64,000 nucleotides of DNA from Leclercia adecarboxylata (GCF_023639785.1 NZ_CP098325.1:2232001-2296000); one strand, 5' to 3'; numbered from the stretch's first letter, positions 24,957 to 33,754 are shown. Made by a program: numbers and translations. The notes: generated by a model from the letters alone, not told the origin.

Positions 24957-25592
24957 ATGAAACTGTATGTCTATGAGCACTGCCCGTTCTGTATCCGCGC
25001 AAGAATGATTTTTGGTCTTAAAAAGGTGCCCCTTGAGTTAAGTGTGATTATGGAGGGGGATGTCGACACACCCACCCGCATGGTAGGCCGGAAGGTGGTG
25101 CCGATTCTGCAAAAAGAAGAGGGCGTTTACATGCCGGAAAGCATGGATATCGTCCATTACGTCGACCAGCGTGATGGCGCGCCGGTTATTAAAGGGGAAT
25201 GCGACCCGCAGATTGACGCCTGGTGTAAAGACAATACCCGTACCGTATTCAATCTGGCGATTCCGCGTTTTACCCGGGCGGATTTCAAAGAGCTGTCCAC
25301 GCCAGCGGCGCGCGAGGCCTATACCCAGCGTGAGATTAAGGCATTTGGCGATCTGGATGAGTTAATGGCCAACACGCAGAGCTATATCGACACGCTGGTG
25401 GATGAACTGGGTAAAATCGAGGCCTATTTACGCGCCAGGAACGCGGTCAGCATAACCGATTTTTATCTTTTCCCGGTGCTGAACTCGCTGACCATTGTGA
25501 AGGATTTCCCCTATCCGGATTACCTGAGCGGCTATCTGGACCACGTTGCTTCGTCCTGTAATGTTCCGCTGTTTACGGATAAAGCATTGTAG
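24957..25592 (+). CDS. grxB: Glutaredoxin 2 (GrxB family, GST-fold)
   Basis: A 211-residue glutaredoxin of the large, GST-like GrxB type (E. coli GrxB is 215). The N-terminal thioredoxin fold has the active site CPFC (C9, C12; E. coli has CPYC). RMVGRKVVPIL and the glutathione-binding PESMDIVHYVD follow near 40-70. The C-terminal half is all-alpha and more divergent than the first, so it may be a paralogue and not the orthologue of E. coli grxB. It reduces protein disulfides or glutathione mixed disulfides. It is 120 bp downstream of the YeeE/YedE pair, and a link with sulfur or redox stress is plausible. Confidence 0.85.
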   Translation: MKLYVYEHCPFCIRARMIFGLKKVPLELSVIMEGDVDTPTRMVGRKVVPILQKEEGVYMPESMDIVHYVDQRDGAPVIKGECDPQIDAWCKDNTRTVFNLAIPRFTRADFKELSTPAAREAYTQREIKAFGDLDELMANTQSYIDTLVDELGKIEAYLRARNAVSITDFYLFPVLNSLTIVKDFPYPDYLSGYLDHVASSCNVPLFTDKAL

Positions 25593-25597
25593 TTAAC

Positions 25598-25613
25598 AGG
25601 GGGCTTGCCCCCT
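25598..25613. terminator. Possible hairpin between convergent grxB and iprA-like genes
   Basis: The AGGGGGC/GCCCCCT inverted repeat lies 5 bp after the grxB stop, between convergent genes. No T run follows, so termination is uncertain. Confidence 0.4.
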
Positions 25614-25634
25614 TAATCGAAGGCCGCCCGGCGA

Positions 25635-26270
25635 TCACCAGGATTCTGGCAGCGGCCGGTCGATGGAGATCAATTTACCCCGCTTCATGGTGATATAGCC
25701 CCCGGCTTTCAGATCGGCGAGCACGCGAAAAACATGCGTGCGCGACAAATTCGTCCGTTTGATAATAAACAGCGCCAGACCTTCGTTTTCGCCTGTGTGC
25801 GTATTCTGCCGATAGAGATAGCGATACAGCATCGGTTTAATGGTCTGGTAGCTGGTCACCTGACGGCGCTCATTATGCAGGTCAATGGCGAAAATCGACA
25901 TATAGGTCAGAATGGTCGCCAGCGCCTGTACCCGTTCGGGCCCTCCGTTTAAAAACAGACGGTCAAAATCTGCCCAGGATATTTTCACCAGCTGCACCGT
26001 TGCGCTGCTGCGGTAATCAAACTTCGCCAGAGGGCAATATCTTTCCATTAGACCTATCGGCATAAACTCAATACTGTTGCCAATATGCAGGCCGTTTTCG
26101 GGCATTAATATCGACAGCGATCCCTCGGTGCAAAAATAGATAAATCCAGCATCTAAAGCTAAGTTTTTATTTGCCGGAACGATCACGGGTTCTCCTTCGG
26201 CAATAATTTGCGACATCAGAGTATCGAGATTAAGTTGCTGATAATAAATATGAATATCCTGAAAATTCAC
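25635..26270 (-). CDS. IprA-like (YaiV) CRP-fold transcriptional regulator
   Basis: A 211-residue protein: a degenerate cyclic-nucleotide-binding-like N-terminal domain (about 20-120) and a C-terminal winged helix whose last 70 residues (TNLSRTHVFRVLADLKAGGY, then MKRGKLISIDRPL) match the end of the IprA/YaiV family. IprA was described as an inhibitor of hydrogen peroxide resistance in Salmonella. The nucleotide-binding residues of CRP are not recognisable. GTG 26270 is preferred (GAGAGG 6 nt upstream); an ATG at 26369 would add 33 unrelated residues. It is divergent from the alkyl sulfatase gene 211 bp away and is the obvious candidate for its regulator. Confidence 0.75.
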   Translation of the reverse strand: MNFQDIHIYYQQLNLDTLMSQIIAEGEPVIVPANKNLALDAGFIYFCTEGSLSILMPENGLHIGNSIEFMPIGLMERYCPLAKFDYRSSATVQLVKISWADFDRLFLNGGPERVQALATILTYMSIFAIDLHNERRQVTSYQTIKPMLYRYLYRQNTHTGENEGLALFIIKRTNLSRTHVFRVLADLKAGGYITMKRGKLISIDRPLPESW

Positions 26271-26480
26271 GCTATGCCTCTCGCTGCGCCCTTCGCCGTG
26301 GTAGGTAGTATAGCAGCGATAGCCCTTAAAAATCGGGATGATTAAACGGCAATTGCCGATCGGTCCCATATGGGACTAGGCACTGAAACTATTCTCCTTA
26401 AAATATCCCTCAATGAGTCCGCACTCTATTATCCGCCGCAATACCTGCATGGCGGTACAAATAATCGAAGAGGCCGTTCA

Positions 26481-28457
26481 ATGAAATTAAATAAGATTGC
26501 TAAACAACTGGCGCTGGCGGGTGTTTTAACTTCACTTTCAGTTTCTGTATTTGCTGAGATGCTGCCCCTGGATGCTACGCCAGCTACCCGGCAGGCGAAT
26601 AACGCGCTGTACAATAAACTGCCGTTCGACGATAAAACTGACTTTGAAAACGTGCATAAAGGCTTTATCGCCCCGCTGCCGCAGACCATGCTCAAAGGCC
26701 CGCAAGGGAATGTTATCTGGAACCCTGCAAAATATGATTTTGTGAAAGAGGGCGTGAAAGCTCCGGATACCGTTAACCCGAGCCTGTGGCGTCAGTCTCA
26801 GTTAATTAACGTCGGCGGCCTGTTTAAAGTGACCGACGGCGTATACCAGATCCGCAATCTCGACCTCTCCAACATGACCATCGTCGAAGGTGAGAAAGGC
26901 ATTACCATTATCGATCCGCTGCTGAGTGCCGAGCCTGCCAAAGAAGGGCTGGATCTCTACTTTGCTAATCGCGGTAAAAAGCCGGTTGTCGCCGTTCTGT
27001 TCACCCACAGCCATGTTGATCACTACGGTGGTATTCGCGGTGTGGTCGACGAGGCTGATGTTAAGTCGGGCAAGGTGAAACTCTACGCGCCAGCAGGCTT
27101 CATGAAGGAAGCGGTATCCGAGAACATTATGGCCGGTACCGCCATGAGCCGCCGTGCCAGCTATATGTACGGTAACCTGCTGAAGCCGGATGCCAAAGGG
27201 CAGGTCGGCGCGGGTCTGGGGACCACTACGTCTGCGGGTACCGTGACGCTGATCCAGCCGACCAACTACATTACCCATACCGGGCAGCAGGAAGTGATCG
27301 ACGGCTTAACCTATGACTTTATGATGGCGCCAGGTTCAGAAGCGCCGTCAGAGATGCTCTGGTACGTTAAAGAGAAAAAGATGATCGAGGCTGCGGAGGA
27401 TGTTACCCACACCCTGCACAACACCTATTCTCTGCGCGGGGCCAAGATCCGCGACCCGCTCGCGTGGTCTAAATACATTAACGATGCTATCGAGCGCTGG
27501 GGCGGCGACGCGGAAGTCATTATCGCCCAGCACCACTGGCCAACCTGGGGTAATGACAATATCGTCAAGCTGATGAAAGGTCAGCGTGACATGTACCGTT
27601 ACATCAACGACCAGACCCTGCGTATGGCCAACGAAGGCCTGACCCGCGACGAAATCGCCGCCAACTTTAAGCTGCCGGCGTCGCTGGAGAAACAGTGGTC
27701 CAGCCGCGGCTATTATGGTTCTGTCAGCCATGACGTCAAGGCAACCTACGTCTATTACCTCGGCTGGTTTGATGGCAACCCGGCGACCCTTGACGAGCTG
27801 CCGCCGGAACAGGCTGCGAAGAAATTCGTTGAATATATGGGCGGTGCCGATGCCATCATGCAGAAAGCAAAAGCCGACTACCAGCAGGGTAATTATCGCT
27901 GGGTGGCGCAGGTGACCAGCAAAATCGTCTTTGCCGATCCTGAGAACAAAGATGCCCGCAACCTCGAGGCCGATGCCCTGGAGCAGCTGGGCTATCAGGC
28001 GGAATCCGGCCCGTGGCGTAACTTCTACCTCACCGGCGCGCAGGAATTGCGTAATGGCGTGATGAAAGGGCCAACCCCGAATACCGCCAGCCCGGATACC
28101 GTACGTGCGATGACCCCTGAAATGTTCTTTGACTATCTGGCGGTACATCTCAACGGCGAGAAAGCGGGTAAGGCGAAAGCAGTGTTTAATGTCGATCTTG
28201 GAAAAGACGGCGGCAAGTACAAGCTGGAACTGGAAAATGGCGTGCTGAACCATACCGCGAACGCAGAGGCGAAAGATGCTGATGCCTCTATAACGCTGGA
28301 TCGCGCCGTCCTGAATAAAATCCTTCTGAAAGAGGAAACCCTTAAGCAGGCTGAAGATAAGGGTGACGTGAAGATTGCCGGTAACAGCGCGAAGCTTGAT
28401 GAAATGCTTGGCTACATGGACAAATTTGAATTCTGGTTCAACATTGTTACGCCGTAA
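26481..28457 (+). CDS. Periplasmic linear alkyl sulfatase (SdsA/YjcS family, metallo-beta-lactamase fold)
   Basis: A 658-residue type III alkyl sulfatase that cleaves sulfate from primary alkyl sulfates such as dodecyl sulfate. The signal peptide is 1-25 (cleavage after SVFA). The di-zinc MBL domain (about 110-400) has the motif THSHVDHYGG (H176, H178, D180, H181) and the further ligands around EAAEDVTHTLHN. A helical dimerisation region follows, then a C-terminal SCP2-like substrate-binding domain (about 540-658). It is collinear with E. coli YjcS. ATG 26481 (AGAGG upstream) starts a proper signal sequence; an open frame to 26370 does not. Release of the sulfate group for growth or detergent resistance is inferred. 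It ends in a strong terminator. Confidence 0.9.
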   Translation: MKLNKIAKQLALAGVLTSLSVSVFAEMLPLDATPATRQANNALYNKLPFDDKTDFENVHKGFIAPLPQTMLKGPQGNVIWNPAKYDFVKEGVKAPDTVNPSLWRQSQLINVGGLFKVTDGVYQIRNLDLSNMTIVEGEKGITIIDPLLSAEPAKEGLDLYFANRGKKPVVAVLFTHSHVDHYGGIRGVVDEADVKSGKVKLYAPAGFMKEAVSENIMAGTAMSRRASYMYGNLLKPDAKGQVGAGLGTTTSAGTVTLIQPTNYITHTGQQEVIDGLTYDFMMAPGSEAPSEMLWYVKEKKMIEAAEDVTHTLHNTYSLRGAKIRDPLAWSKYINDAIERWGGDAEVIIAQHHWPTWGNDNIVKLMKGQRDMYRYINDQTLRMANEGLTRDEIAANFKLPASLEKQWSSRGYYGSVSHDVKATYVYYLGWFDGNPATLDELPPEQAAKKFVEYMGGADAIMQKAKADYQQGNYRWVAQVTSKIVFADPENKDARNLEADALEQLGYQAESGPWRNFYLTGAQELRNGVMKGPTPNTASPDTVRAMTPEMFFDYLAVHLNGEKAGKAKAVFNVDLGKDGGKYKLELENGVLNHTANAEAKDADASITLDRAVLNKILLKEETLKQAEDKGDVKIAGNSAKLDEMLGYMDKFEFWFNIVTP

Positions 28458-28481
28458 GTGATTGTGCGATTGTGCTCAGTA

Positions 28482-28505
28482 AAGCTGCCTCAGGGCAGCT
28501 TTTTT
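28482..28505 (+). terminator. Rho-independent terminator after the alkyl sulfatase gene
   Basis: AAGCTGCC (28482-28489) and GGCAGCTT (28494-28501) form an 8-bp stem with a 4-nt loop, running into six T residues. It lies 25 bp after the stop codon. Confidence 0.9.
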
Positions 28506-28574
28506 CGTTTGATAAGTCATCTCCCTGCGAAGCAGGTATACTCTCTGCCTGGCAAGAGATAACACCGGACCGCG

Positions 28575-29501
28575 ATGAAAGACGATATCCATCAGGACAT
28601 TACCTTCCGTAAGCTCAGCGTTTTTATGATGTTTATGAGTAAAGGTAATATCGCCCGTACCGCCGAGGCCTTAGGGTTCAGTAGCGTCAGCGTTCACCGG
28701 GCATTGCATACGCTGGAAGAGGGCGTGGGCTGCCCGCTGTTTGTCCATAAGGGCCGTAACCTGCTGCCGCTGCCTGCCGCCTGGACGCTGCTTGAGTACT
28801 GTCAGGACGTTATTAGCCTGATGAGTAAGGGGCTGGAAGAGACCCGCAAAGTGGCAGGCGTCGGGCGGGGGCGCTTGCGTATCGGCACGCTTTACTCCCT
28901 GACGCTGGAAACGGTGCCAAAAATCATCATGGGCATGAAGCTGCGTCGGCCTTCGCTGGAGCTGGATTTAACCATGGGCTCTAACCAGATGCTGCTGGAT
29001 ATGCTGGAGGACGATGCGCTGGACGCGATTCTGATTTCCACCAATGAGGGTGAATTTGCCGGTTCAAAATTCGACGTTGTGCCACTGTTTCATGACGATA
29101 TCTTTCTCGCCGCGCCGGGAAGTGAAAAGCTCAACGCCACGCAAACGGCAGATTTACGGGACTATGCGGATCGGAAGTTTGTGTCGCTGGCTGAAGGCTT
29201 CGCCACCTACGCCGGTTTCCAGGAAGCGTTTAATATTGCCGGATTTGAGCCGGAAATCGTCACCCGCGTTAACGACATTTTCTCGATGATCAGTCTGGTG
29301 CAGGCGGGCGTGGGCTTTTCGCTTATCCCCGGGCGGATGAAAAAAGTCTACGAGAATGACGTTCAGCTTTTAAAGCTGGCAGAACCCTATCAGATGCGCC
29401 AGCTGATTTCGATTGTCTATATGCATCACCGCGAGCGGGACCAGGATCTGCTGGCGCTCGCGGCAGAAGGGCGAATGTACGCCCGCGGGTTGGCGGGTTA
29501 A
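28575..29501 (+). CDS. mdcR: LysR-family regulator of malonate use, MdcR
   Basis: A 308-residue LysR regulator: winged helix in the first 70 residues (RKLSVFMMFMSKGNIARTAE, recognition helix SSVSVHRALHTLEE), effector-binding domain from about 95 (RLRIGTLYSLTLETVPKI). It matches the MdcR type found beside Klebsiella-like mdc operons and lies at the 3' end of the operon, convergent with mdcH, overlapping it by 4 nt. In Klebsiella MdcR activates mdc transcription in response to malonate and represses itself; the same is expected here. Confidence 0.88.
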   Translation: MKDDIHQDITFRKLSVFMMFMSKGNIARTAEALGFSSVSVHRALHTLEEGVGCPLFVHKGRNLLPLPAAWTLLEYCQDVISLMSKGLEETRKVAGVGRGRLRIGTLYSLTLETVPKIIMGMKLRRPSLELDLTMGSNQMLLDMLEDDALDAILISTNEGEFAGSKFDVVPLFHDDIFLAAPGSEKLNATQTADLRDYADRKFVSLAEGFATYAGFQEAFNIAGFEPEIVTRVNDIFSMISLVQAGVGFSLIPGRMKKVYENDVQLLKLAEPYQMRQLISIVYMHHRERDQDLLALAAEGRMYARGLAG

Positions 29502-30406
29502 TTCTGACGGTTAAGGCGCTTCATCAGATGCTGCGCCACTTCAGGGCTGTTACGTTCCCGGCAAATTGCCTCGCCCTGCCAGCCTGCGAGGTGGGTCAGA
29601 CCTGTCAGGACGCTGCCCGGCGGCATTTCGATCGCCAGTCGCGCGTCACGCTGGTTGGCTGAGACCATCGCATCCTGCCACTGCACGGTGCGGGCCATAT
29701 TAAAGGCCAAATCGTCGGCGATTTTTTGCGGTTCCCACAGCACCCGCGCCGTCGAACCGCTCAGATAAGCACACTGAGGACGTGACAACGTCACGGATTG
29801 AAAGGCGTTCGCGAGCTTTTCTGCGGGCGCATCCAGCAATGCGCAGTGGGAAGGGACGCTGACGGCCAGCCGGGTGGCCTTACTGGCTCCCGCATCCAGC
29901 GCTTTTTGCGCGACCTTCTTCATCTCTTCATCGCGACCGGCAATCACAATCTGCGTTTCCGCATTCAGGTTAGCGATGTACGTCTCGCTGCCCGCCATCA
30001 GTTTTTCCAGCTGCGACAGCTGCAAACCCACAATGGCCGTCAGGCCGTAACCCTGCGGAAATGCCTGCTCCATCAGATCGCCTCGCAGCGCCACCAGACG
30101 AAGCGCATTCTGAAAATCGAGTGCGCCCGCAATGACCGCTGCAGGGTAAGCCCCAATGGAGAGGCCGCAGACCATATCCGGTTTGACGTTGTGGGCGATT
30201 AACTCTCTGGCCCAGGCGACACCGGCTATCAATAAGCAGAGTTGAACCGCGCGGGTATGTTCCAGTGACGCTACGCTGTCCAGCCGGTGCGTTTCATCCC
30301 CCAGAACGGCGCTCACCTCGTTGAGAATGGCGTCACGATCGGGGATATGCTGCAGCATGCCAGCGCGTTGCGTGCCCTGGCCTGGAAAGGTAAAGAGGAT
30401 TTTCAT
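29498..30406 (-). CDS. mdcH: Malonate decarboxylase subunit epsilon MdcH (malonyl-CoA:ACP transacylase)
   Basis: A 302-residue FabD-like acyltransferase that loads malonyl from malonyl-CoA onto the MdcC prosthetic group to charge the enzyme. The FTFPGQGTQ block is at 5-13, the nucleophile Ser83 is in GLSIG (81-85), and the downstream catalytic His lies in VSVPSHCALLD. ATG 30406 has GGGAG at 6 nt and overlaps the mdcG stop by 4 nt (30403-30406), so it is coupled. The frame is open further upstream, but only through the end of mdcG. It is the last gene of the mdc operon and overlaps convergent mdcR by 4 nt. Confidence 0.92.
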   Translation of the reverse strand: MKILFTFPGQGTQRAGMLQHIPDRDAILNEVSAVLGDETHRLDSVASLEHTRAVQLCLLIAGVAWARELIAHNVKPDMVCGLSIGAYPAAVIAGALDFQNALRLVALRGDLMEQAFPQGYGLTAIVGLQLSQLEKLMAGSETYIANLNAETQIVIAGRDEEMKKVAQKALDAGASKATRLAVSVPSHCALLDAPAEKLANAFQSVTLSRPQCAYLSGSTARVLWEPQKIADDLAFNMARTVQWQDAMVSANQRDARLAIEMPPGSVLTGLTHLAGWQGEAICRERNSPEVAQHLMKRLNRQN

Positions 30407-31023
30407 TCTGACTCCCTGTGCCACGGCGTGGCGGTCAGTTGCGGACCGGTGGCCGTTTTTAGCAGAACCCGTCCTTCGCGTAGCCATTCATTCAGCGCAA
30501 AAGCGCCAAAGGGCGTCTCTACCTGAGTATCGGCGCGGCAGGGCAATTTATCGATCCGGGACTGCCACTGACGCAATTCATCGTCAGATATCGGCTGCGG
30601 GGCGCGGATAAGCAAATCGAGATCGCTTTCGGCATGCAGCACCGGAATTTCTGTTGCCAGCGCATAGGCCGTACTGCCGGTAACGCCCCAGTGCCAGGGC
30701 CATGCGAAAGAGGTAAGCAGAATAGCCGCCTGCACAGGCGGCTGAGAAACAAAAGGCGAGTGCAGGAGGCGTTCGCGTTCGGCCAGCGTTTCCGGTGACA
30801 TCACCCGGGAAACACGATCAGCTTTCACCCATCCCGCGGCGCGTTGCTCGCGCCTCATGCCGCGCACGCCAACCGGAATCTCCTGCTGCGCATTCACATC
30901 GCGCCGGACCACAACGGGCAAGCCGGTATGCCACTGGTTTGCTACCCATGCCTCCTGAATATTAAGGAGAGCATCGCGGCTTTTCAGCCACAGCAAGTCG
31001 TGAGGGCGCGGTGTGAATGTCAT
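30403..31023 (-). CDS. mdcG: Malonate decarboxylase holo-ACP synthase MdcG (phosphoribosyl-dephospho-CoA transferase)
   Basis: A 206-residue nucleotidyltransferase that attaches the 2'-(5''-triphosphoribosyl)-3'-dephospho-CoA group to Ser25 of MdcC. The nucleotidyltransferase motif GSTAYALAT...ESDLDLLI carries Asp134 and Asp136, the same residue numbers reported as catalytic in Klebsiella MdcG. It overlaps mdcH by 4 nt and starts 1 nt after the mdcF stop, so the 3' end of the operon is tightly coupled. It works after MdcB, which makes the triphosphoribosyl-dephospho-CoA precursor. Confidence 0.92.
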   Translation of the reverse strand: MTFTPRPHDLLWLKSRDALLNIQEAWVANQWHTGLPVVVRRDVNAQQEIPVGVRGMRREQRAAGWVKADRVSRVMSPETLAERERLLHSPFVSQPPVQAAILLTSFAWPWHWGVTGSTAYALATEIPVLHAESDLDLLIRAPQPISDDELRQWQSRIDKLPCRADTQVETPFGAFALNEWLREGRVLLKTATGPQLTATPWHRESE

Positions 31024-31024
31024 A

Positions 31025-31984
31025 TTAAAGACCTGAAGTTAATGTGATAAACAGCGGTAACGACAGGATACACAGAACGGAGCTTAACAGCAGCACGGCT
31101 TCTGCATCCGGTGACTGCACCCCGAAGCGGTTACCGAACACCACGCCAAAGAAACCGGCAGACAGCGCAATCATCAGGATCGCGGTGATAGCCACGGAGC
31201 CATGCAGACCAAAGGCCATAACGATGCCCCAGGCGATAAACGGCTGGATCAGCAGTTTGGTGACCGTCGCGATCCCAACCATTGCGTTCAGCTTCAGCTT
31301 GCGGGCCGAGAGGATCACACCGGTCAGGAACAGCGCCGCCGCGGTTGCTGAGAGGCCCAGAGGCTTAATCGCCGCCAGCAGCAGATCCGGCATTTTGATG
31401 CCGATAGCGGACAGGATCACCCCCAGCAGCGGGCCCATGACGATAGGTTTTTTCAGTGAACGCCACATCAGTACCGGCAACATCGCAAGGGTAGAACCGC
31501 TGTTTTCGCCCGCGGCCCGCGCTTTCTCGCGCTCAAGGATCAGCAGGCAGAACGGCGTCATCAGTACCGAACCACAGGCGATAGAGACCGCCACCGACAG
31601 CGAGGTGGCAGAACTTTCACCCAGCACGCTGCCAAGAATCGGCAGACCCAGGGCGGCATAGTTTGGCAGTGCCACCGTCAGCGTCAGCACGGCGGCATCC
31701 TGCGGTGACTTTTTAAAGATGCTGGTGGCGGTAAAATAGATCGCCGCATAGGTGATCCACATTGCCCCCGTCAGCACCACAATCAGCGGAGACTGGGCAA
31801 CAATCCCCGCCCAGGGGGTCTGCACGGTGGCGCTGAACAGCGCGGCGGGCAGGGCAAAATCCATTACGAAAATATTCAGGAGCGACACGTTCTTGTTGTC
31901 GACCATTTTGGCTTTACCGGCCCAGAAGCCAAGCAGCATGATGATAAAAATCGGCGCGAGGGCATGAACAATTACATAAGTCAT
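31025..31984 (-). CDS. mdcF: Malonate transporter MdcF (auxin efflux carrier family)
   Basis: A 319-residue inner-membrane carrier with about ten hydrophobic helices in two repeats of five. It starts TYVIVHALAPIFIIMLLGFW and ends LLSSVLCILSLPLFITL, as in the AEC family. In Klebsiella mdcF encodes the malonate carrier; import of malonate is inferred from family and operon. It is separated from mdcE by 136 bp containing a perfect hairpin, the only large gap inside the operon, so its expression may be set separately. Confidence 0.9.
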   Translation of the reverse strand: MTYVIVHALAPIFIIMLLGFWAGKAKMVDNKNVSLLNIFVMDFALPAALFSATVQTPWAGIVAQSPLIVVLTGAMWITYAAIYFTATSIFKKSPQDAAVLTLTVALPNYAALGLPILGSVLGESSATSLSVAVSIACGSVLMTPFCLLILEREKARAAGENSGSTLAMLPVLMWRSLKKPIVMGPLLGVILSAIGIKMPDLLLAAIKPLGLSATAAALFLTGVILSARKLKLNAMVGIATVTKLLIQPFIAWGIVMAFGLHGSVAITAILMIALSAGFFGVVFGNRFGVQSPDAEAVLLLSSVLCILSLPLFITLTSGL

Positions 31985-32052
31985 AGATCACCTGTAGATA
32001 AAAAATTAACACTGACGCGATGGTTATAATTTTCTAAAAGCGAGCTGACCGT

Positions 32053-32070
32053 GGGCGCTATGTTGCGCCC
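32053..32070. promoter_or_regulatory. Intercistronic hairpin between mdcE and mdcF
   Basis: GGGCGC (32053-32058), 6-nt loop, GCGCCC (32065-32070): a perfect stem on either strand. On the mdc (minus) strand it is not followed by a T run, so an mRNA processing or partial attenuation site is likelier than a full terminator. A second AGACC/GGTCT repeat (32085-32104) flanks it on the mdcE side. Confidence 0.45.
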
Positions 32071-32120
32071 GACGGAGACCGCTTTCGGCAGGTCTTTTTT
32101 TACGTACGTTTTACTGCTCG

Positions 32121-32924
32121 TTACCAGGTGGCGCGCATTTTCTCACGCACCAGAGCGGAGCTACGGCGATTTTCCGCGCCGAGGCGGTTCTGGAGGCTGG
32201 GATCTTTACGTGCATCGGCAATGGCTTTTTGCACGGTGATCTCTACCGTGGCCAGGTCTGCATCGGAGGGGGCATCCGGATTACTGAGGGTCAGCAGATC
32301 CGACAGCAGGCCCAGCGTGGCGTAGTTGCTGACGTCATAAGCCATTGGCGGAATGGTGGCCGCCAGTTTTTCCAGGGCATCAACGGTACGCAGCGTAATA
32401 CGTGCGGCGGACTCTTTCCCCATCGCATGCACCAGCACGCCTTTATCGTTGATGGCGATCAGGCGGTTCGCCTGATAACCGTGGGCCAGAAACGCGCCGG
32501 ACATCGCTTTTCCGACGATAAGACCGATCACCGGATGGCCCGCCAGACGCGCTTTGGCATAAGCGCCAGCCGCACCTGCCAGCGCCTGATGGATCCCGAA
32601 CGCTTCCTCACGGCGGCCATAGGCCTGGCTGGGTACGTCGATCACAGCCACAATCGGGCGTTTCACATCCTTGCTGGCATCAGCATCGATGGTTTCATTA
32701 ACCACTTTGGCCAGCGTCCAGCCTTCGAGCAGGCCCACTTCGCCTTTCGCCGCGCGTGGGTAATGGTTGTTGGCGTCGGGTACGACAGCGATAAAGCGGA
32801 CGTTTTCGCCGTTCAGCGGCGCATCGGCCACCTGAACAGAAGGGCACAGGCCGCTCATGCGTGGGGCGTTCGGGGCCAGTTTTTCCAGCCAGATGGCGGC
32901 GCGGTTGTTGGACTGAGTCATCAT
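32121..32924 (-). CDS. mdcE: Malonate decarboxylase subunit gamma MdcE
   Basis: A 267-residue crotonase-fold subunit of the carboxyltransferase/decarboxylase pair, here biotin-independent. Together with MdcD it decarboxylates malonyl-S-MdcC to acetyl-S-MdcC. Recognisable blocks are VAVIDVPSQAYGRREEAFGIHQALAGAAG in the middle third and GHPVIGLIVGKAMSGAFLAHG, which holds the oxyanion-type Gly-rich turn. Its start overlaps the mdcD stop by 4 nt (32921-32924). No biotin carrier gene is present, consistent with the Klebsiella-type soluble enzyme and not the sodium-pumping Malonomonas type. Confidence 0.92.
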   Translation of the reverse strand: MMTQSNNRAAIWLEKLAPNAPRMSGLCPSVQVADAPLNGENVRFIAVVPDANNHYPRAAKGEVGLLEGWTLAKVVNETIDADASKDVKRPIVAVIDVPSQAYGRREEAFGIHQALAGAAGAYAKARLAGHPVIGLIVGKAMSGAFLAHGYQANRLIAINDKGVLVHAMGKESAARITLRTVDALEKLAATIPPMAYDVSNYATLGLLSDLLTLSNPDAPSDADLATVEITVQKAIADARKDPSLQNRLGAENRRSSALVREKMRATW

Positions 32925-33754
32925 TTCACCTCCCCGGCGAAAAGCTGTTTAATTTGCGCGGTATCGGCCTGCTGACGCGTATCGAAATTCGCCAGGCGAG
33001 CCAGGAAATCGGCATATTTATCGCTGCGGTGCTGAGCCGGAACGCCTTTGGCGATGGCGTCGTTCATGGCGGTTTTCACCGCGTTGACGCCGTCGCCCAC
33101 CAGGGCGTCCACCAAACCGCTTTCGTAACGGATTTCGCCCCCGGTCATGCTCCAGATAAACGGACGGTCGCGGGAGTCGTACTCTTCAATGCCGGCTTCC
33201 TGTTCGATAACCTGCGGGCCGTTCAGGCCAAGACGCGCTTCGCGCGTTACGATCAGGTAGCTGCACAGCGCCGCGGCGATAGACATCCCGCCGAAGCAGC
33301 CGACGGTGCCGGTGATAATGCCAACGACCGGGGTATAGCGACGCAGATCGACAATCGCGGCGTGGATATCCGCGATGGCCGCCAGGCCGAGATTGGCTTC
33401 CTGTAAGCGCACGCCGCCGGTCTCCAGGCTCAGCACAGCCTGCGTCGGAATGCCGTTGCGGTTGTCTTCGGCTGCCAGCTCCAGCGCCGCCGCCATTTTG
33501 GCGCCAGACACTTCGCCCATGCTGCCGCCCTGGAAGGTCCCTTCGATAGCAATGACAACAGCGGACTGACCCTTGATGGTGCCGCGAGCAACCACCATGC
33601 CGTCGTCGGACTGCGGGACCACGCCCTGCGGCGCAAGCCACGGAGACATAATGCCTTCGAACGGATCGAGCAGTTCGCGGTAGCTGCCTTCATCCAGCAG
33701 CGCGTGGGCACGCTCACGGGCGCGCAGTTCAATAAAGCTGCGATCGTTACGCAT
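32921..33754 (-). CDS. mdcD: Malonate decarboxylase subunit beta MdcD
   Basis: A 277-residue carboxyltransferase beta subunit, homologous to acetyl-CoA carboxylase AccD-type proteins. SFIELRARERAHALLDEGSY at the start, VSLETGGVRLQEANLGLAA-type sequence near residue 110 and the GTVGCFGGMSIAAALCSYLI turn near 150 form the active-site shell. It pairs with MdcE to decarboxylate malonyl-S-ACP. It overlaps mdcC by 8 nt (33747-33754) and mdcE by 4 nt, so subunit stoichiometry is probably fixed by translational coupling. Confidence 0.92.
   Translation of the reverse strand: MRNDRSFIELRARERAHALLDEGSYRELLDPFEGIMSPWLAPQGVVPQSDDGMVVARGTIKGQSAVVIAIEGTFQGGSMGEVSGAKMAAALELAAEDNRNGIPTQAVLSLETGGVRLQEANLGLAAIADIHAAIVDLRRYTPVVGIITGTVGCFGGMSIAAALCSYLIVTREARLGLNGPQVIEQEAGIEEYDSRDRPFIWSMTGGEIRYESGLVDALVGDGVNAVKTAMNDAIAKGVPAQHRSDKYADFLARLANFDTRQQADTAQIKQLFAGEVK

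Noticed and set aside
26481..28457. Persulfide dioxygenase completing the sulfur module
   Set aside because: The metallo-beta-lactamase-fold protein is 658 residues with a signal peptide and a C-terminal SCP2-like domain, i.e. an alkyl sulfatase, not a roughly 250-residue ETHE1-type dioxygenase.
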